DNA of 64,000 nucleotides from Shimazuella alba. GTDB taxonomy: Bacteria > Bacillota > Bacilli > Thermoactinomycetales > Thermoactinomycetaceae. Position 1 is the first letter of the stretch, and each line of letters begins with the position of its first letter. The notes under the pieces were generated by a model. The model saw only the letters and a program-made list of their open reading frames with translations, was not told where the DNA came from and ran no database searches. Both the position numbers and the translations under genes were made by a program. The stretch is from NCBI RefSeq assembly GCF_009831235.1, contig NZ_WUUL01000002.1, positions 372,001 through 436,000 of the forward strand, read 5' to 3'. Positions 17,869 to 26,991 of this stretch are shown one piece after another.

Positions 17869-19797
17869 TTAATCTGTATGGTTATGTTTCATATTCATAA
17901 AAAACTCCCGTAATAAATCAAACTTTTGCTCGGTATAATCAGGAGCTGTTGGTGTTAATTTTGCTAATAAATCATCTAATTCTTTTTCTAAGGCTGTTGT
18001 TAAATTGGAACGAAGACGACTTTCCAATCTCTCAACTGCCTGATCAAGATAATTAACCAAATTTTGCTCGTGTTGCTCATTTTCTGGTTCTTCGTCTACT
18101 TGCTCTGCTAACACTTCTTGCATATCTTCTAATTCCAAAGACATCGGCGCTTGATAGGCAAAACGGCTGGATCTATTTTGATCATGTAAAATTCCTTTGA
18201 AAAATTCCCATTGGTATGTTTTTCGCAGTTTTACGGGAAACATTCCAGATATTAATAAAATTCCCTCGTTCCGACCCATACGCGTTAACTCATCGGGCGT
18301 GATAAGTAATCGTTCTCCATACTGTTTGGATAGAGAACTATTTTCCTCTTTGCCTTTTGTGAATGAGGTAGACCTTGTTTGAATGGTTGTTTTCCCAATG
18401 AGCTCGGAAAAATAATCCGCAGTCATTTTATCGGATACTCCAAGCAAATAGCGCAAACTACAGTTTCCGATAATTCCTTCTGCCCTTTCTTTTGTATACA
18501 GGTCTACTAACTGACCCATCGATTGCACAATCGTACTGATACTGATGCCATAGCTTCGGCATGTAGCTAAAACTTGTTCAAATCTCGGGATTTTTCCGAT
18601 ATTTACAAATTCATCCAGCAAAAAATTCACTTTAACAGGTAACTTGTTATAATGGTGATCAGCTACATAGTAAAGCCGTTGGAACAATTGAGTGAAAAAG
18701 GTAGAAGTTAACTGCTCCCAAGTAGCATCTGCAATCGGTAAAATACAATAAACGATCATTTTCTTCTTGCCAATATCATCAAGAGAAAAATCGCTCTTCT
18801 CTGTAAATTTACGAACATCTGATGCATCAAACTTCGATAAAGTAATCCCCAAGGAGATAAAAATACTAGCCCTTGTGCGGTCTTCCGCCATACGGACGAT
18901 TTGGTAGGATTGATATGCTGGATGATCCGTTGGCAGATTTCCAAAAAATTGATCCATTTTTTTAGGAGTACGTCCTTGCACCGTAAGTATTTCTTTTACT
19001 TTCGCAAGGTTAGCCTCCTGGGGGCATTCATAACGAACATAAAGGAGCAGCGTTTTTAATAGTGCAATCTCTGATCTTGTCCAAAAATCATTTTCAGAAT
19101 TACTCTTTTCCCCAGAATTTGCGACGATCGTGGTAGCTACTTGCTCAGCCTCCGTCTCTTTCGTCACGTAATCAAGCGGATTATATCGATCACTGATGTT
19201 CATTTCTAAGAAATTAACCAAACGCACTTCATAACCTTGCTCTTCTTTTAATTTCGCAGTCGTCTCATAAATTTCGCCTTTTGGATCAGTCACGACGATA
19301 GAACGCTCTTGTTCATGAATCAAATTTGTTAGCAAATAAGACTGGGTTTTCCCCGATCCTGGTGAACCGACAAGAAAAATATTTCGGTTTGGGATTGTTG
19401 TCTCTTCCGGTAAAATAAGCGGTTTATTTCCTAACAGTCCAAAGATAATGCCAGATGGATTTCGTAAGTTTTCCTGTGCACTCTTTTTCCATGTGCGTCT
19501 TGCAAAGTGACTGCCGTTCATCAACTCCGATTTTTTGGCAAAGCGAGAAGTACCATGAGCTCCATAGGAAGCTGCTTGTTTATATGTGCGTCCAGCCAAA
19601 AACAAAAACACTCGCCGTGCAACCACTCCAGAGAGGACAATGATCACCAGTTGCATTTGTATAAACAGACCAATACCCATCGCTTGCTGGATCACATCAG
19701 GCAACTGACTCCATTCAAACTGCGAGATACCTGCTGGCACTGCGACAAGTATTATCGCCAGTACAACTTCCAACACCAGCACAGCCCCAACTGCCAT
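17869..19797 (-). CDS. VirD4/TraG-type coupling ATPase
   Basis: About 642 residues. Two N-terminal transmembrane segments (about 1-22 and 44-66) precede a RecA-like ATPase with Walker A GSPGSGKT (144-151) and Walker B LLDEFVNIG (about 394). The C-terminal 100 residues are acidic and coiled. Coupling proteins recruit substrates, DNA or protein, to a type IV secretion channel. The ATG at 19797 has no good ribosome binding site; a GGAG plus ATG at 19843 lies upstream in another frame, joined by a C run within a hairpin, so an N-terminal frameshift or sequence error is possible. It lies in the secretion operon between the VirB6-like and EssB-like genes. Confidence 0.88.
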   Translation of the reverse strand: MAVGAVLVLEVVLAIILVAVPAGISQFEWSQLPDVIQQAMGIGLFIQMQLVIIVLSGVVARRVFLFLAGRTYKQAASYGAHGTSRFAKKSELMNGSHFARRTWKKSAQENLRNPSGIIFGLLGNKPLILPEETTIPNRNIFLVGSPGSGKTQSYLLTNLIHEQERSIVVTDPKGEIYETTAKLKEEQGYEVRLVNFLEMNISDRYNPLDYVTKETEAEQVATTIVANSGEKSNSENDFWTRSEIALLKTLLLYVRYECPQEANLAKVKEILTVQGRTPKKMDQFFGNLPTDHPAYQSYQIVRMAEDRTRASIFISLGITLSKFDASDVRKFTEKSDFSLDDIGKKKMIVYCILPIADATWEQLTSTFFTQLFQRLYYVADHHYNKLPVKVNFLLDEFVNIGKIPRFEQVLATCRSYGISISTIVQSMGQLVDLYTKERAEGIIGNCSLRYLLGVSDKMTADYFSELIGKTTIQTRSTSFTKGKEENSSLSKQYGERLLITPDELTRMGRNEGILLISGMFPVKLRKTYQWEFFKGILHDQNRSSRFAYQAPMSLELEDMQEVLAEQVDEEPENEQHEQNLVNYLDQAVERLESRLRSNLTTALEKELDDLLAKLTPTAPDYTEQKFDLLREFFMNMKHNHTD

Positions 19798-19976
19798 AAG
19801 AAGCGCCCCAATAATGGGGCGTTGATAGTGACTGATAAGCCATACTCCTTTCTATACAATTACTAGTCCTACTGATGATTGTTAAGATGGGAAAAAATTC
19901 ATCTTTGATAATTTCCCATTACATTCTTCGTTCTATCTTCCTTGCTTCTTCTACATGGCTATTGATAAATTGTAAA

Positions 19977-21485
19977 TTACTTTAGATTAGGTTGCTTTGG
20001 GTGAAGTTTTTTTGTATCTAATTCTGCCATTGTAGTTTTTCTGCCTTTAGCCAATCTAGCAGCATAATTAGCATAATTAGCAGCAGATTTCACCACATCT
20101 CCAGCCGAACCGGAAATAGAACTAGCTTTGAACCACTCATTAACCATTTTAGGGGCACGCATCGTCAATGCTAAGAAACCAATAGTCAGAAAAATGTTTG
20201 TTAATGCACCATTAGCAATCATCTCAATGGAGAGCACAAAAAGTATTGGCTGGATCGACTGAGTTACAATAATTGCTAACAAATTTCTCCACCAGATAGA
20301 GAACAAATTCATTTCTTTATTGACCAGCGTCACAATTGCAACTGGACCGATAATTACTAAAAAAGCAAACTCTGCGGAACGAATTCCTATCTGGATAAGA
20401 ATAATAATACAGAATATAGCTATAAGCACTAGTAAAATAAGGAAATAGCCAAAATAACCCGTAATGCCAACAACTACTACATCTAGTAACACTTGAATAC
20501 TGGCTTGTACTTTCGTTAGATGATCTAAAGCATAATCGGTGAAAGCATTACCTAAGTAAAATAATTGGTCGCAAATCCACGTCAAGGACGAAATTAACCA
20601 AGCCGCAATAACAGTCTTACGAATCAGAGGTTTTATCTCGGAATAATCTTCTTGTAAAATCATTAATGAGAGAATTTTTACCAACTGGTAGACCAAAAAC
20701 AACAACAAAAACGACCATGATAAGCTACTAAATCCTGTCTTTAAGGACTTTACTATTGGGTCATTGGATATATTATCTAAGTTAAGCACAGCCTTTAATA
20801 TATCAATAACAGCTAGTAAAATTCCTTTTGCTTGATCATAAATCCAACTATTCGCATAGCACCCCAATTCCCATGCATTACAATTTGAATAGGGATCTTC
20901 TGCCGCTGCTTTATCAGCTGCTTCTTGTGCTTTTTCTACTGCCTCTGTTGCTCTATCTGCTGCTGTTTGTGCTGCATCGGCTGCTGCTTGTGCTTCATCA
21001 GCTGCTTTTACTGCCTCATCTTGTAATTTATTGATGTCGGGAGAATCAATCAAGGTCCAAGTATTTGTCCTTCTTGTTTCTTCAGCTGCTCTATCTGCTG
21101 CTGTTTGTGCCACTTTCGCTTGGTCTATCGCTATTTTTTTTTTCTGCTGTGCTTCTTTCAATTTTTTTTCTGCATTTGTCTTTTCTTTTGCCTTCATTGC
21201 CGCATCTTTTGCATTCTTCATTCGCTTCCATGAATCTATGGATATAACTCGTGCATCATCTGTTTCTTTCTCAGCTTTTTCTGCGTTTTTTTGTGCTTCT
21301 TGTGCTTTAACTTTTTGATCTTCTATTCTTTTTTTTACTGCTTTTATCCTTTTCATCTCTAGATCTTCGGATTGCTTTTGATCACCTGTAGTCTTATTTT
21401 CCGTTGTCCCCGTTGGTGCTGCCAAAGCAACATTGCCAACCAGATTAAACAATAGAACAAAACATATCACGATTTTTGCCCACAT
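19977..21485 (-). CDS. VirB6/TrbL-like channel protein with extracellular coiled coil
   Basis: About 502 residues. A signal peptide (residues 1-23, ending ALA) leads to a long Ala/Lys/Glu-rich heptad region (about 27-195, with repeated AADxA units) predicted to be a surface coiled coil. A Cys pair near YSNCNAWELGCY follows, then six or more transmembrane segments (about 255-450) in the pattern of VirB6/TrbL polytopic proteins. It should form the membrane channel of the secretion apparatus. The gene starts three bases after the VirB4-like gene. The large coiled-coil domain in front is unusual for a VirB6 protein. Confidence 0.75.
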   Translation of the reverse strand: MWAKIVICFVLLFNLVGNVALAAPTGTTENKTTGDQKQSEDLEMKRIKAVKKRIEDQKVKAQEAQKNAEKAEKETDDARVISIDSWKRMKNAKDAAMKAKEKTNAEKKLKEAQQKKKIAIDQAKVAQTAADRAAEETRRTNTWTLIDSPDINKLQDEAVKAADEAQAAADAAQTAADRATEAVEKAQEAADKAAAEDPYSNCNAWELGCYANSWIYDQAKGILLAVIDILKAVLNLDNISNDPIVKSLKTGFSSLSWSFLLLFLVYQLVKILSLMILQEDYSEIKPLIRKTVIAAWLISSLTWICDQLFYLGNAFTDYALDHLTKVQASIQVLLDVVVVGITGYFGYFLILLVLIAIFCIIILIQIGIRSAEFAFLVIIGPVAIVTLVNKEMNLFSIWWRNLLAIIVTQSIQPILFVLSIEMIANGALTNIFLTIGFLALTMRAPKMVNEWFKASSISGSAGDVVKSAANYANYAARLAKGRKTTMAELDTKKLHPKQPNLK

Positions 21486-21488
21486 ACT

Positions 21489-23369
21489 CTACACCCCATA
21501 TTTTCGCTCATACCAAGCATAATCCCATAGTTTTAGCTCAGCTGGGGTGAGTTCGACTTGGAGATGGACTTTTTTACTGCCGACAACATAGATGCCTTTT
21601 CCCGCATTTTGGTGTTTATCCGCATCTTGAATAACGAGCAGCCGCTCTTCTTCTTCGGAGAAGCTCTCGGATGTCCGCTCGCGGATGCTGTTCATCTCTT
21701 CTTGAACCATTGGTAAATATAACTTAGTAACAGAATTTAGTATCACAGCTTCTCCATAGTTGCGCGAGCCTTCAACTGCACTTAAAAAATCCCCTACTTG
21801 CTGCGTAGCTGATGTGACACCGCCGGAAAACGAGCGGATCAGCTTGTACATCGAGGCTAGAAATTCCATCGCTAGCGGGTTTTTGGGGTCAGAGAGAATA
21901 TGAGCTTCATCCACAAATATCTGATGGACTTTTTTCTTGTCCATCGTGACATCGTCCCATAAAAACGTAAGAATATTATACATCGCTACTTGCTGGAGAT
22001 CGCCTTCGTTGCGCAGATCAAATAGATCAAACACAATCAAATCGTTTGATAAATCTACATTGGTAATTCCATTAAACGCTTTGGAATAGGAACCTTCTAC
22101 ATATGGATATAGAACTTGGTAAAATCCAGCTAATGGTGTATATTGCTCTTCTGTATGCATTAATAGATCTATCTTTCCATATAGATCTTTCATGATCGGA
22201 TAATCAGAACTCTGCTTACTTTTAAAGTTGGTATCCCATGTAATCCCTTTATCCCGATAAACTTCGACGAGTACTTTTTCCAATAGAGCCATTGCTACCT
22301 GTTGTTCTTTTAAGTCTTTATACATCAGGGTAAACATTGTCTTTAATCTTGAAATCTTTTGATGCAGTAAGGAAGCCTCTAGCGGCAGGCCGGCCTCATC
22401 TGTTGCAATCGTCGCATTCATGATCTCAAATGGATTGATCACATTGTCATTCATCGGTGATATTTTGATCCATTCGCCACCAAGTTTTCGAGCTTTCTCC
22501 CCAAATTCTCCTTTTGGGTCCACGATTCGAATCGTGGTGCCCTGCATCCACCGACGCATGATATCCCCAAAGAGATAGGTAGATTTTCCTCCACCACTTG
22601 TTGCAATCACAACTTCATTTCGATTTAATAGTTCATCATGATCAACCAATACAATACTATTTGTTTTTAAATTTTTCCCTTTGATAATCCCTTTCTCACT
22701 GACAATTTCACATTCATCAAATGGAAATAACGAAGAGATAGATTCACTGTCAAAGTTTCGATAAGTCATCTCTGGAATTTTATGTGAGCGAACAGGCAAA
22801 ACACTCTGAAATGCTTCTAACATTCGAAAATGTGGCGTAAGTAACTTAATCGATTTACTCATTTGGGTTTTGATTTGATGGGTGATCGAATTTAACTTAT
22901 CTAAACTGTCTGCTTGAATATGCACGAGCATATGCTCGACAAACATTTCACTAGAGCCGTCTATTAAATTTTGCAGTAATATTTCGGCATCTTGCAGATC
23001 ATTTTCTAGTTTTATTTGATCAACAGGTCTTAGTCTGGGCTCTTGCAGGCGTGTTTTGTATTCGATAACAGCACGATTTAATGCTTTCACCATTTCATGG
23101 GAAGGGGTAGGTTCAATATGGTGAATAACGGATACATTCGAAGACATCGTATGCAATTTCTCCAAAAAACCTGCTTCTACTTGATTGGAGAAATGGGAAA
23201 CGGCTAATGTTCGGACATAGTTTCCACCTAATCGCAAATAATTGGCACCTTCTTCGATACTGTCAGGTGAAAAAATATCTAGAAGAAAACTTTCATCTGT
23301 TACGGAGTTTTCAATATCAGGCTCTTCTATTGGTTTTGCCTTTTGAAAAAAACGGCCAAGCAATATCAT
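21489..23369 (-). CDS. VirB4-type secretion ATPase
   Basis: A 626-residue traffic ATPase. The N-terminal 200 residues match the VirB4/CagE region; the C-terminal RecA-like domain has Walker A ATSGGGKST (about residue 260) and Walker B QIFVDEAHIL (about residue 487), with GVTSATQQVGDFL as sensor motif. It energises assembly and transport in type IV secretion. It overlaps the TrsD-like gene by four bases and is followed three bases later by the VirB6-like gene, so these are translated together. It is shorter than proteobacterial VirB4 (about 800) but like TrsE of Gram-positive conjugation systems. Confidence 0.92.
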   Translation of the reverse strand: MILLGRFFQKAKPIEEPDIENSVTDESFLLDIFSPDSIEEGANYLRLGGNYVRTLAVSHFSNQVEAGFLEKLHTMSSNVSVIHHIEPTPSHEMVKALNRAVIEYKTRLQEPRLRPVDQIKLENDLQDAEILLQNLIDGSSEMFVEHMLVHIQADSLDKLNSITHQIKTQMSKSIKLLTPHFRMLEAFQSVLPVRSHKIPEMTYRNFDSESISSLFPFDECEIVSEKGIIKGKNLKTNSIVLVDHDELLNRNEVVIATSGGGKSTYLFGDIMRRWMQGTTIRIVDPKGEFGEKARKLGGEWIKISPMNDNVINPFEIMNATIATDEAGLPLEASLLHQKISRLKTMFTLMYKDLKEQQVAMALLEKVLVEVYRDKGITWDTNFKSKQSSDYPIMKDLYGKIDLLMHTEEQYTPLAGFYQVLYPYVEGSYSKAFNGITNVDLSNDLIVFDLFDLRNEGDLQQVAMYNILTFLWDDVTMDKKKVHQIFVDEAHILSDPKNPLAMEFLASMYKLIRSFSGGVTSATQQVGDFLSAVEGSRNYGEAVILNSVTKLYLPMVQEEMNSIRERTSESFSEEEERLLVIQDADKHQNAGKGIYVVGSKKVHLQVELTPAELKLWDYAWYERKYGV

Positions 23370-24010
23370 GACCCCTCTCGGCTTCTATACTGATCCACAG
23401 CCTTCATCAAGTTACCTTGTCCAATAATATATGGATATTCTTTTTGATAATTTCCTGCGGATAATTGTGCATTCTCATAATCAAAAAACATATGGATATA
23501 TTTTGCCAATTCGTGATTCATTAATTCCCGTACCTGTAATTTATGTCGGTATAGCATATCTTCAATGGCTAATGTTATATCACGTGTTTTCTGTTTTAAT
23601 TTTGCTATCGCATCTTCTTTCACATGTTCACTAGAAAAAGGCTCATCCAAAATAACATATCGACTGCGGCGGATCATATCCCGATCTTCTTGCAATGTTT
23701 TGGTATAGTTGATATAACTTGACAACATTTCTTTTTTATAAGGGTTTTGCAGCTGTTTTAGTTTCTCTTTCAGTTGCAAAATATACTCTTCTAAATCCAT
23801 CGGTTCTGCTACTCTGGCAATTTGCACCGGATATCTTAACCCGCGCAAAAATGCCTCATAACCTTCTAATACTTCCTTTTCTTCCGAATAAGACATGAGA
23901 TGAGTATTTACGGCACTAACCGATAAAACTTTTATCAAACGTTTATCTGTAGTCTCTATCATTTCATTGTATATCCCTTTGATAGGGATTAATGATTGTG
24001 CATTCTGCAA
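23366..24010 (-). CDS. TrsD/TraC-like conjugation protein
   Basis: A 214-residue soluble protein with a start (SLIPIKGIYNEMIETTDKR) and helical middle (QNPYKKEMLSSYINYT) like the TrsD/TraC proteins encoded just upstream of VirB4 in Gram-positive conjugation clusters. It probably acts with VirB4 at the membrane. TTG start after AAAGGAG. It overlaps virB4 by four bases. The family call is from pattern and position. Confidence 0.6.
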   Translation of the reverse strand: MQNAQSLIPIKGIYNEMIETTDKRLIKVLSVSAVNTHLMSYSEEKEVLEGYEAFLRGLRYPVQIARVAEPMDLEEYILQLKEKLKQLQNPYKKEMLSSYINYTKTLQEDRDMIRRSRYVILDEPFSSEHVKEDAIAKLKQKTRDITLAIEDMLYRHKLQVRELMNHELAKYIHMFFDYENAQLSAGNYQKEYPYIIGQGNLMKAVDQYRSREGS

Positions 24011-24027
24011 GGAACGATTAACTCCTT

Positions 24028-24351
24028 TTATCTTCTTTTCGAAAATAGATAGATTCGTTGACGTCGATTAAAGCGTATTCGCCATAGAAGTTGTTGATAC
24101 AGTGCTATATTCTTCCGTTCTGGAATTGGGCGCACAAAAATCATTGCCCCACCAAGTGTTGCAGGCAATAGCGCCAAAAATAGTTTATAGGACAATTCCC
24201 AAGCAGAAGGGATGATATATTGGTAGCATACATAGCCAATTAGTCCAAGCGGGAGCAGTATTAATCCATCACGAAGCGTTATACCTCGCCAAATATGAAA
24301 GGCTTTTGTGATCTGGTTAGGGATAAGAAATCGTTTTCTTTCAGCTAACAT
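24028..24351 (-). CDS. PrgI-family membrane protein
   Basis: A 107-residue protein with two transmembrane helices (about 28-47 and 54-74) bracketed by basic segments (PNQITKAFHIWRGITLRD and IRFNRRQRIYLFSKRR). This is the layout of PrgI/VirB3-like small proteins that accompany VirB4 in Gram-positive type IV secretion. Clear GGAG site. It lies between the VirB2-like and TrsD-like genes with short gaps, so it belongs to the same operon. Confidence 0.65.
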   Translation of the reverse strand: MLAERKRFLIPNQITKAFHIWRGITLRDGLILLPLGLIGYVCYQYIIPSAWELSYKLFLALLPATLGGAMIFVRPIPERKNIALYQQLLWRIRFNRRQRIYLFSKRR

Positions 24352-24363
24352 ATCTAACTCCTT

Positions 24364-24636
24364 CTAAAATGCACCTTCTAGCCATTTAACAATATTTTGT
24401 GCCATAAAGCACAATGCAGCTGCTCCACCAACCCACCACATGCCAGATTTTAATTTAGCTCTTGACTGCTCATCTGAAGCCAGCATAGAAGCGATACCCA
24501 ATCCAATAAAAGCAAGTATAGCTACAGGAGTCGCAATACCTAAAAGTCCTTCCACTACTGTATTGGTAAGAAACTTAGAAATCTCCGTAAATGGGTTTTT
24601 TGCTTCAGCTTCAAGAAATAAAGTTTGCCATTTCAT
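24364..24636 (-). CDS. VirB2/TrbC-like pilin-type membrane protein
   Basis: A 90-residue protein with two hydrophobic helices (about residues 30-52 and 66-84) separated by a short polar loop (SDEQSRAKLKSG), as in VirB2/TrbC-type type IV secretion pilin subunits. It has no clear cleavable signal peptide. It is the first gene of the secretion run that continues to 16505. An AAAGGA site precedes the ATG. Call based on topology and position. Confidence 0.6.
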   Translation of the reverse strand: MKWQTLFLEAEAKNPFTEISKFLTNTVVEGLLGIATPVAILAFIGLGIASMLASDEQSRAKLKSGMWWVGGAAALCFMAQNIVKWLEGAF

Positions 24637-24850
24637 TACATTTTTCAGTCCTTTTTATTCAAGATAATCACGTCTTCTATTATAAAATACTTCTTTCCCT
24701 TTTTTACTAAATTGTTATTATTTTTCATAAATTGTCCCTCTTTACAATTGCACCACCTCTATCTCTCTTGATTAAAATAGTTTATAATCAAATATTTCTC
24801 TTACTTCCAGAGAAAAAATGGGACAAAAAACAATATACTATATTTTCACA

Positions 24851-24876
24851 AAATAAAAAACCTGCTCATTGGCAGG
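24851..24876 (-). terminator. Terminator after the zeta-like gene
   Basis: CCTGC and GCAGG arms with a short loop, followed on the - strand by GTTTTTTATTTT. It lies just beyond the stop at 24878 and separates the kinase gene from the secretion operon. Confidence 0.7.
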
Positions 24877-24877
24877 A

Positions 24878-25996
24878 TTAATCTTCTATTTTCGATTTAA
24901 GAAGTAAAACCTCATCTATCGCTTGTTTGGATACATGCCTGTATTCCATCAATCTCATAACTTCATCCCAACATCTAATGTAATCATTTCTTTTTTGGGT
25001 AGACCATCTTTGGGTTCTTGCTTTCACAATAGCTTCTTTCGCATTTTCCGTAGTCATCTTTATGTGTTGGGAGTTATCATACAATACCTCTTTCTCACGA
25101 TTTAAAACTTGTAAAGTATCAAACATCTGATCTTTCTCTATTTTTTCGATTGTTTGGAGCAGACCATGATATGCATCCTGGTGTGACAGGAGTGGGGTCA
25201 TTCTCCCATAACCAATTTGTGCTTTTTGGGCTTCATATCTTTCGTGAATTCCTAAAATACTGTCTTTTTCACTTACAGCCATGACTTGAATCGTTATTTT
25301 GTAGCCTCTATGGAATAAATCCTCGATTGTACGGCAAATTTGATCCGTCCGCATCGTGCCTTCAAAAATAATATTTCGTTTGGTTTCCATGGCATGGGTA
25401 AATAATCTGCTTGTCCAATCTCGTACGACAACATCTGTTAATGTGGCATAATGCTGTTCATTTTGTTTTAAGATTTGAGAGCTGTGAGGATGCTCTTTTC
25501 GAAGTTCATCACCATTTAAGATAAAAACATTGCCATCTGGAAATCGTTCTTTGGAAAGAGAAATGAGTCCTCCTTTGCCACAACCCGGTTGTCCGCCTAA
25601 TATCACGATCTCTGGATTTCCCACTGGCTTCGTATATGCTTCCATTTCCTCTATAAGTTCAGCGTAGATTTCTTCTTGTATCGGTTGCGGAATTGGTGGG
25701 ATACCGCCATTTGCATCCATAAACGCTTTCTCGTCTTCCAATTCACGTCGGACGATAAGTCCATACTCACAAATAATTTTTCTGATGACCTCTTTATTCC
25801 CAAAATACATCTCTAGTCGTTCTTTTCTCAACACATCTAATCTTTTTTTCTGTTCTTTTATGAATGTCTTATTTTGATTTTCCTTCGCTGATCTTAGTTG
25901 CTGTCTTGTAGTAGAGATCATTTCAGCAATGATCTCAATCGCAACATCTAATCGTACCCAGTCTGGAATCGATTCGTATGTTTGATAAATTGGCAT
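24878..25996 (-). CDS. Zeta-toxin-like kinase with N-terminal helical extension
   Basis: A 372-residue protein. Residues about 130-330 match the zeta-toxin fold: P-loop GGQPGCGKGGL (near 134-144), NGDELRKEHP with the catalytic-type Asp, and NIIFEGTMR. Zeta toxins phosphorylate UDP-N-acetyl sugars and block wall synthesis. In front are about 125 residues of charged helices, which could act as a built-in antitoxin, as reported for the Escherichia coli zeta homologue EzeT. No separate epsilon or PezA antitoxin gene is adjacent. The canonical Lys-Ser/Thr of the P-loop reads Lys-Gly, so activity is uncertain. It follows the ATP-grasp gene by 30 bases. Confidence 0.75.
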   Translation of the reverse strand: MPIYQTYESIPDWVRLDVAIEIIAEMISTTRQQLRSAKENQNKTFIKEQKKRLDVLRKERLEMYFGNKEVIRKIICEYGLIVRRELEDEKAFMDANGGIPPIPQPIQEEIYAELIEEMEAYTKPVGNPEIVILGGQPGCGKGGLISLSKERFPDGNVFILNGDELRKEHPHSSQILKQNEQHYATLTDVVVRDWTSRLFTHAMETKRNIIFEGTMRTDQICRTIEDLFHRGYKITIQVMAVSEKDSILGIHERYEAQKAQIGYGRMTPLLSHQDAYHGLLQTIEKIEKDQMFDTLQVLNREKEVLYDNSQHIKMTTENAKEAIVKARTQRWSTQKRNDYIRCWDEVMRLMEYRHVSKQAIDEVLLLKSKIED

Positions 25997-26026
25997 GCAC
26001 CCCTTCCTTTATCATTATAAGGAAGC

Positions 26027-26869
26027 TCACTGAAATAAATCAACGAATCGCCCAAAAGATGAAGGTTTATAGCGTAAAAATAAATCAGGTTCTATCACTT
26101 CTACTTCCATCAGTTTTACTATTCCTTGCTCATCTTGGATAAAATCGACTCTTGCATACTTTGGTTTATTTGGTAAAACTGTTAACACTAAATCCGTGAA
26201 TTCAACCATTTTCTTTTCTGGTCCTGCTAATGTTTCAGAGCCTCCATACTGAGATTGAACACGGTACTCCCCTTTCCTTGGTAACTTGTGAATGATGTGT
26301 TGAAGGATACCATCCAGATAAACTGCTGAGTATTCGCCTTTTGTGACAATCGAAGGCTCATAATGCTGTACCAGCAAAGGCTCTTGAGTTAAATTTTCTC
26401 GTTCGATTATTTGATGGAGTTCTGTTTGATTGTGGCACAACCAATTTCCCCGTCCACCTGCAGATACTAATTTTTTTATGACTACTGGTTTGATCAAGAG
26501 ATCTTTTTGTGCGAAAAGATCTGATCCTGTCTCAACGAAAGAGGTATGAGGCAAAGTAACTCCTTTTGCTTGTAAATCAAGCAGATACCTTTTATCCATA
26601 TTCCAGAGAATAAGTTCCGTCGGGTTAAGGAAAGAAAGATAGGCATCAAGCTCTTTGATCCAATCACGAAATTCATCTACGTGTAAAATATAATCCCATG
26701 TTGTATGGAGGAAAACGATATCATACTGTTCCCAGTTAACTTGCTGATCATTCCACATCACTAACTCAGCTTGGCAACCCATTCGATGAAAGGTAGCTAA
26801 TAACGTTTTGGTGTCCTTCCCTCCATCTGGGAAAAGGACAGATGTAGCGATAGCGATTTTCTTTTCCAT
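26027..26869 (-). CDS. RimK/DcsG-like ATP-grasp ligase
   Basis: A 280-residue ATP-grasp protein. It has an N-terminal Rossmann-like part (IAIATSVLFPDGGKD), the ATP-binding lysines and glycine loop in LIKPVVIKKLVSAGGRGNW (about 135-155), and the metal-ligating ARVDFIQDEQGIVKLMEVEV segment near residue 240. Glutathione-synthase/RimK-type enzymes join a carboxylate to an amine through an acyl phosphate; the cycloserine enzyme DcsG has this architecture. The substrate here is unknown. It is 30 bases upstream of the zeta-like gene and probably cotranscribed. Confidence 0.75.
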   Translation of the reverse strand: MEKKIAIATSVLFPDGGKDTKTLLATFHRMGCQAELVMWNDQQVNWEQYDIVFLHTTWDYILHVDEFRDWIKELDAYLSFLNPTELILWNMDKRYLLDLQAKGVTLPHTSFVETGSDLFAQKDLLIKPVVIKKLVSAGGRGNWLCHNQTELHQIIERENLTQEPLLVQHYEPSIVTKGEYSAVYLDGILQHIIHKLPRKGEYRVQSQYGGSETLAGPEKKMVEFTDLVLTVLPNKPKYARVDFIQDEQGIVKLMEVEVIEPDLFLRYKPSSFGRFVDLFQ

Positions 26870-26991
26870 TTTCTCACGCTCCTCGTTTCAAATTACTTGA
26901 TGATTAATGAAAAACCAAAGGCTGTACATTCAATTATAGAAAACCGCAATACTTTTGATACATTCTTAGGACTAGATTTCGACTTGGATCT

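Noticed and set aside
21031-21318. Phe/Ala-rich open frames antisense to the coiled-coil region of the VirB6-like gene
   Set aside because: They arise from the repetitive Ala/Lys codons read backwards; the - strand gene is clearly the real one.
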